Source of the DNA: Enterococcus sp. BWR-S5
GTDB taxonomy: Bacteria; Bacillota; Bacilli; Lactobacillales; Enterococcaceae
Direction of reading: 5' to 3'
Length of the DNA stretch: 64,000 nucleotides
NCBI RefSeq assembly: GCF_016745255.1
Contig: NZ_JADOEQ010000009.1
Span: 1-64,000, forward strand
In this document: piece by piece, positions 60,645 to 64,000 of the stretch
Numbering within the stretch: the first letter of the stretch is position 1
How the letters are laid out: each line of letters starts with the position of its first letter
The notes under the pieces: model-generated
Told to the model about the DNA's origin: nothing
Seen by the model: only the letters and a program-made list of their open reading frames with translations
Databases searched by the model: none
Translations under genes and position numbers: made by a program

Positions 60645-61520
60645 TTATCTGTTTGGTTCAAAAATCATTTGGCGCTCCTCTTTATGGTCGTTTTCATCAG
60701 ATGGCCAGAATACAAGTGTTTCGCCATCCCAATACATGTAGTAGCTGGCAGAGATACCACCCATTGCATTGTAGCTGATTTGAATTTCGTTGCCTTGCAT
60801 CGTGTAGAAGCCAGGTGTTGCAGCGCCTAAATCCTCTGTGGCATTTCTAAGCGTTGTTCCATCAAACACAAAAATATTAACGTTCCAATCGGACGTACCA
60901 CTCTCCAACACCCATTCATGTCTCGTCAGCTCCGGATTTACTGCTGGCTCCAAGCTTGCGATGTCAGCTTCTGTATAGTGCTTCACAACAATCGGCTGCA
61001 GCACAATTTCATCCGCTTTGTTTTCTTCTGATTGCAGGACAAGCGACTCATCCACCTTTGATACACTATATGAATAGCGAAGCTCTCCTGCAGAATCGAA
61101 TAACTGTAAAGACTCCCCTGTCAATCTATAGTCATAGAATGCGCCTTCCCTATTGGTTTCCTTTACAAAGACTTGATTGTCTGAAAAACCATAATAGGTA
61201 CCTTCAGCCGTGCGCCAATTATTTGCATGCAGCTCTTTCTCGCTGACTTCAGGTATCCCCTCTATTGACGAAATTGTCGGCTTTGCGCTAGTTGGTTCGG
61301 TTCTTTCAGCAGGGCTTAATACAGTATTGTAATGTATCAGTATAAGGATACTGGCAGCTGCTGCTAATCCAACCCCAAGCTCCAGCCACAAGCCCCGTCG
61401 CTTTTTCTTGGTCACAGGTGCGGCTTTGAGCCCTGCCGTTAATGCTCGACGAACCTCGTTTTCCGGAACACTGATTTGATCAATAGCCTGCTGCAATACA
61501 TCTTTATTTTGATTGGTCAT
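60645..61520 (-). CDS. Putative anti-sigma factor, membrane-anchored
   Basis: The protein (291 residues from ATG 61520) has a cytoplasmic N-terminal part of about 40 residues (LQQAIDQISVPENEVRRALT), one membrane helix (LELGVGLAAAASILILI) and a long external domain. That domain ends YYMYWDGETLVFWPSDENDH. The gene directly follows and overlaps the ECF sigma gene, the standard place of its anti-sigma factor. No zinc-type ZAS motif is seen, so the mode of sigma binding is open. GGGAG precedes the ATG. Confidence 0.75.
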   Translation of the reverse strand: MTNQNKDVLQQAIDQISVPENEVRRALTAGLKAAPVTKKKRRGLWLELGVGLAAAASILILIHYNTVLSPAERTEPTSAKPTISSIEGIPEVSEKELHANNWRTAEGTYYGFSDNQVFVKETNREGAFYDYRLTGESLQLFDSAGELRYSYSVSKVDESLVLQSEENKADEIVLQPIVVKHYTEADIASLEPAVNPELTRHEWVLESGTSDWNVNIFVFDGTTLRNATEDLGAATPGFYTMQGNEIQISYNAMGGISASYYMYWDGETLVFWPSDENDHKEERQMIFEPNR

Positions 61521-62052
61521 AGTAATCATCTCCCAGTATCACGCGAAGCCGTTCTCGTCCCCGCTTCAAATTTGTTTTGACCGTTCCTTCCTTCAACTCT
61601 AGTAATCGACTAATTTCTCTGACAGAAAAATCCTGATAATAATAGAGCTGCAAAACCAATCGGTATTTATCCTCCAAGCTCATGACCGCCCTCAACAAAT
61701 CAATTGATGTACCATCCTGCAGCAAAAGATTCGCTTGATCAATCCACTCCGAATTTTCTTCAACCAACACTTCATAGGTTCGACTTTTGAATAGCTTCCC
61801 TGTTTGACGAACCATGATTTTACAAAACCATGTTAAAAAGTATTTAGGCTCCTTCAGCTTCCGAATGGCATTAACAGACTGCGCTGCCGCCTCCTGCAAG
61901 ATATCGAGCGCATCCTGCTGATTCCCTGTATAAATGTATGCCATTTTATAGATATATTCTTGATTTCTTTCTAACACAAGACCTAATGCTTCTATATCTC
62001 CTTTGATTGCTTTTTTTACTAACACTTCTTCTTCGGATTTGAAGTCCCCCAT
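61504..62052 (-). CDS. ECF-type RNA polymerase sigma factor
   Basis: The 182-residue protein has sigma region 2 (IYKMAYIYTGNQQDALDILQ, EAAAQSVNAIRKLKEPKYFL) and region 4 (LQLYYYQDFSVREISRLLEL, KEGTVKTNLKRGRERLRVIL). This is the two-domain organisation of extracytoplasmic-function sigma factors such as SigV, which respond to envelope stress. It heads an operon with a membrane anti-sigma factor and a related envelope protein. A candidate self-recognised promoter lies upstream at 62076-62102. Confidence 0.9.
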   Translation of the reverse strand: MGDFKSEEEVLVKKAIKGDIEALGLVLERNQEYIYKMAYIYTGNQQDALDILQEAAAQSVNAIRKLKEPKYFLTWFCKIMVRQTGKLFKSRTYEVLVEENSEWIDQANLLLQDGTSIDLLRAVMSLEDKYRLVLQLYYYQDFSVREISRLLELKEGTVKTNLKRGRERLRVILGDDYYDQSK

Positions 62053-62075
62053 TTTTTCACCTCTTTACCTTAATA

Positions 62076-62102
62076 GTGCGCAAAACGCATCAATTGGTTT
62101 CA
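62076..62102 (-). promoter_or_regulatory. Candidate ECF-dependent autoregulated promoter
   Basis: On the minus strand TGAAACC (62102-62096) is followed after 15 bases by CGCAC, resembling the TGAAAC/CGTC elements used by ECF sigma factors. It is the only such pair I see before the sigma gene. Confidence 0.4.
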
Positions 62103-62119
62103 ATAATTTCAACTTTTTC

Positions 62120-62134
62120 CATCTGTAACAGATG
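62120..62134. promoter_or_regulatory. Short palindrome in divergent promoter region
   Basis: CATCTGT-A-ACAGATG is a perfect inverted repeat between the sigma operon and the DUF4291 gene and may be a regulator site for either. Confidence 0.4.
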
Positions 62135-62210
62135 ACTAATCAAACAGGTCTTCTCATTCTACATTGTCTACTATACAATAATACTAACAACTTTTTTACA
62201 GGAGAAAATT

Positions 62211-62795
62211 ATGGAGAAAAAAATACTCGCATCCTACGATGCACAAACAATTCGTGTCTATCAGGCATACAATCCCTCCATCGCTGAGGAGGCGGTCAGA
62301 CTGGGCCATTTCGGTTCTCGTTTTAAAATGGAACGAATGACTTGGATTAAGCCTTCTTTTCTATGGATGATGTATCGCTCCGGTTGGGCAACAAAAGAAG
62401 GACAAGAGCGTATTCTTGCGATTGATTTATCGATTGAAGGCTTTCGTGAGATTCTTCATGGAGTTGTTTTATCCACCTACAATCAAGAGCTGTATCAAAC
62501 AAAAGAAAATTGGCAGGAAAAAGGCAAGCTGGCACAGGTTCGCTGCCAATGGGACCCTGACAAAGATATCTATTTGCAGCCGATGGACAGAAAAGCGATT
62601 CAGCTTGGTATACGTGGAGAGATGGTTCCCCGCTATGTCCATGAGTGGACGAAAAATATCACAGATATCACGGAGGATGTTCACGAAACGAAGAGACTTT
62701 TAGACCTAGGCGAGATAGAAAAAACCAGTTTACCAACCGAGACGGAATTTCCTCTTACCGTTACTGAAAAGAAAATACTGGGAATCACGAAATAG
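62211..62795 (+). CDS. DUF4291 family protein
   Basis: A 194-residue protein that I recognise as DUF4291: IRVYQAYNPSIAEEAVRLGH at the start, FKMERMTWIKPSFLWMMYRS and VRCQWDPDKDIYLQPMDRKA in the middle. The family is widespread and uncharacterised, with a conserved MTWIKPSFLWM core. GGAGAAAAT precedes the ATG. It is followed by a WYL regulator in the same direction, which may or may not control it. Confidence 0.85.
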   Translation: MEKKILASYDAQTIRVYQAYNPSIAEEAVRLGHFGSRFKMERMTWIKPSFLWMMYRSGWATKEGQERILAIDLSIEGFREILHGVVLSTYNQELYQTKENWQEKGKLAQVRCQWDPDKDIYLQPMDRKAIQLGIRGEMVPRYVHEWTKNITDITEDVHETKRLLDLGEIEKTSLPTETEFPLTVTEKKILGITK

Positions 62796-62876
62796 AGGGT
62801 CTAGCTGAGACTACGTTCAATTTTTCACTTCCAAGGGCAGGCTGTTCAGCACTATACAAAAGAGCGAGGTGACAAC

Positions 62877-63752
62877 ATGCAGATTAATCGATTGCTAGAA
62901 ACTGTATTGATTCTTTTATACCGTAAAAAAACCACGGCCAAAGAACTGGCAGAGCGTTTTAGCGTTTCTCCTCGAACGATTTATCGAGATATCGATACAC
63001 TAAGCCTATCCGGTATCCCTGTCTATTCTATCAAGGGGAAAAATGGCGGCATCTTCTTAGACGATTCCTTCACTTTGGATCAGGCGCTGCTCAATGATAC
63101 TCAGCAGGAGGATCTTTTTCTGGCTCTCAATCTTTTGAAATCATTAGGCATTCTTGAAACAGATAAGCTACTGCACAAATTTGAGTCTGTTTTTGAGCTG
63201 AAAGACTGGCTTGAAATCAGCTTACCAGCTTCTCTATCAAATAATGACGAAACCTTTACGATACTTAGAAAATCCATTTTCTTAACCAAAAAAATTACCT
63301 TTATCTTTTACAGCAAGCATGGTCAGACGATGCTGAAAACTGTAGAACCACTGAAAATCATTTTTAGAGGACAGTCATGGTTTCTGCTGGCCTACCTTTC
63401 AGAGGAACAACGGTACCAGCTTTTTCCAATAGAGCGTATCAAAACAGTTCAGCTGTTAGAAGAAAGCTTTCATCCTGTTTATCCTGAGACGATTGATCCT
63501 CTATTTGATACGTTTAAAGTCACACTGCAATTCAGCAAACGGATTGCCTATAATCTTTATGATCGCTTTTTTCATGAAAAGGCGACTGTCAATTCAGATA
63601 ACAGCTATGCTATCACCTTTGAGTTCTCTCAAATCGATGATTTATACAGCTTCCTTTTACCGTTTGGAAAAAATGTTCGAATCATCGAGCCGGAATGGGT
63701 TAAGGAAACTATTTGTGCTCACGCGAAACACTTTTTGGAAAATAATTTATAA
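62877..63752 (+). CDS. YafY-type regulator with WYL domain
   Basis: A 291-residue transcription factor with an N-terminal HTH_11 domain (TTAKELAERFSVSPRTIYRD, IDTLSLSGIPVYSIKGKNGG) and a WYL-type ligand-sensing domain (KIIFRGQSWFLLAYLSEEQR, with FRGQSW-LLAY at the WYL position). Nearby WCX-like sequence runs to the C-terminus. Such proteins respond to nucleotides or other ligands. It precedes a GyrI-like gene starting at 63902, its probable target. GAGGTGAC precedes the ATG. Confidence 0.85.
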   Translation: MQINRLLETVLILLYRKKTTAKELAERFSVSPRTIYRDIDTLSLSGIPVYSIKGKNGGIFLDDSFTLDQALLNDTQQEDLFLALNLLKSLGILETDKLLHKFESVFELKDWLEISLPASLSNNDETFTILRKSIFLTKKITFIFYSKHGQTMLKTVEPLKIIFRGQSWFLLAYLSEEQRYQLFPIERIKTVQLLEESFHPVYPETIDPLFDTFKVTLQFSKRIAYNLYDRFFHEKATVNSDNSYAITFEFSQIDDLYSFLLPFGKNVRIIEPEWVKETICAHAKHFLENNL

Positions 63753-63901
63753 TATGACATGTTTCGACACTTTCTCATGATAAGCTATAGAAAACAATGC
63801 ATTGTTTATCTAGCTAGGTAATTATTTAATGCCCCACTGTATCCCGATTCACCGCTGTACAAGCATCGCTGAATCGTTCTCACTTTGAAAGGAGCTTGAA
63901 C

Positions 63902-64000
63902 ATGACAATAGAAAAAATCATAAAACCAGAACAGAATATTATTTCCATTACACATACAGGTCTAAACGTAACCGAATTACCAAAAATCATCGGACCAACC
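63902..64000 (+). CDS. GyrI-like/AraC-effector-binding protein, truncated by window edge
   Basis: The ATG at 63902 follows AAAGGAGCTTG and the frame is open for 33 codons to the window edge. The visible start (EKIIKPEQNIISITHTGLNV) has the pattern of GyrI-like ligand-binding proteins, but too little is present to be certain. It lies downstream of the WYL regulator. Confidence 0.5.
   Translation, partial: MTIEKIIKPEQNIISITHTGLNVTELPKIIGPT

Overview
The window reads as chromosomal DNA of a low-GC Firmicute of the order Lactobacillales, most likely an Enterococcus. The reasons are the BmpA/Nup nucleoside ABC transporter joined to a complete deo salvage operon, coaA next to guaA, type VII (LXG) secretion cassettes of enterococcal style, several GyrI-type drug-sensing regulators and strong GGAGG ribosome sites. 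The species cannot be fixed by eye. No rRNA, tRNA, CRISPR array or insertion sequence was seen.

Layout. 1-285 is the start of a type VII secretion small-protein gene cut by the window edge. 663-15746 is nucleoside uptake and salvage: leftward pdp-deoC-cdd-bmpA-nupABC-deoB-punA-deoD, a LacI-family regulator, and rightward adenosine deaminase plus a PhzF-like protein. 15946-19771 holds a GH3 glycosidase lipoprotein and a TraX-like membrane protein. 19881-23136 is an LXG toxin cassette: WXG-like protein, LXG chaperone-like protein, a toxin split by an in-frame TAG, and three related immunity genes. 23447-27656 is housekeeping (RsmC-like, SGNH esterase, coaA, guaA).

27656-36659 is a 9 kb, AT-rich genomic island integrated at the 3' end of guaA. 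It is bounded by an 11-bp repeat and carries a SIR2-domain protein (candidate anti-phage effector), three lipoproteins, divergent XRE regulators, a sigma-like HTH protein, a DUF3173 protein and a tyrosine integrase. A further AT-rich accessory stretch (36660-40163) with a methyltransferase and several frameshifted genes lies beyond the right attachment site.

40350-50363 is a run of small regulator-effector units: a UGT-like glycosyltransferase, MarR-flavodoxin, MerR, AraC, XRE, a prolyl-tRNA deacylase-like protein behind a structured leader, an arginase-family enzyme, DUF2316/MarR/VOC, and a BcrC-like phosphatase. 51369-56369 is a PTS sugar operon (1-phosphohexose kinase, EIIBC, EIIA, tagatose-bisphosphate aldolase) with a divergent RpiR regulator; the gene combination points to D-tagatose through tagatose-1-phosphate. 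57069-59448 is an ABC exporter with its MerR regulator behind a MerR-type promoter. 59924-62052 is an ECF sigma factor, its anti-sigma factor and a related envelope protein. The window ends with DUF4291, a WYL regulator and the start of a GyrI-like protein.

Between genes there is a family of structured intergenic repeats (about 3.5-4.0, 7.97-8.0, 9.5-9.8 and 59.4-59.8 kb, with related hairpins at 0.5 kb). Its termini are repeated and one of its stems shows compensatory base changes. The strongest candidates for something undescribed are the SIR2 protein with its unrecognised C-terminal half, the arm-site arrangement of the guaA island, the covarying repeat family, and the leader before the deacylase-like gene.
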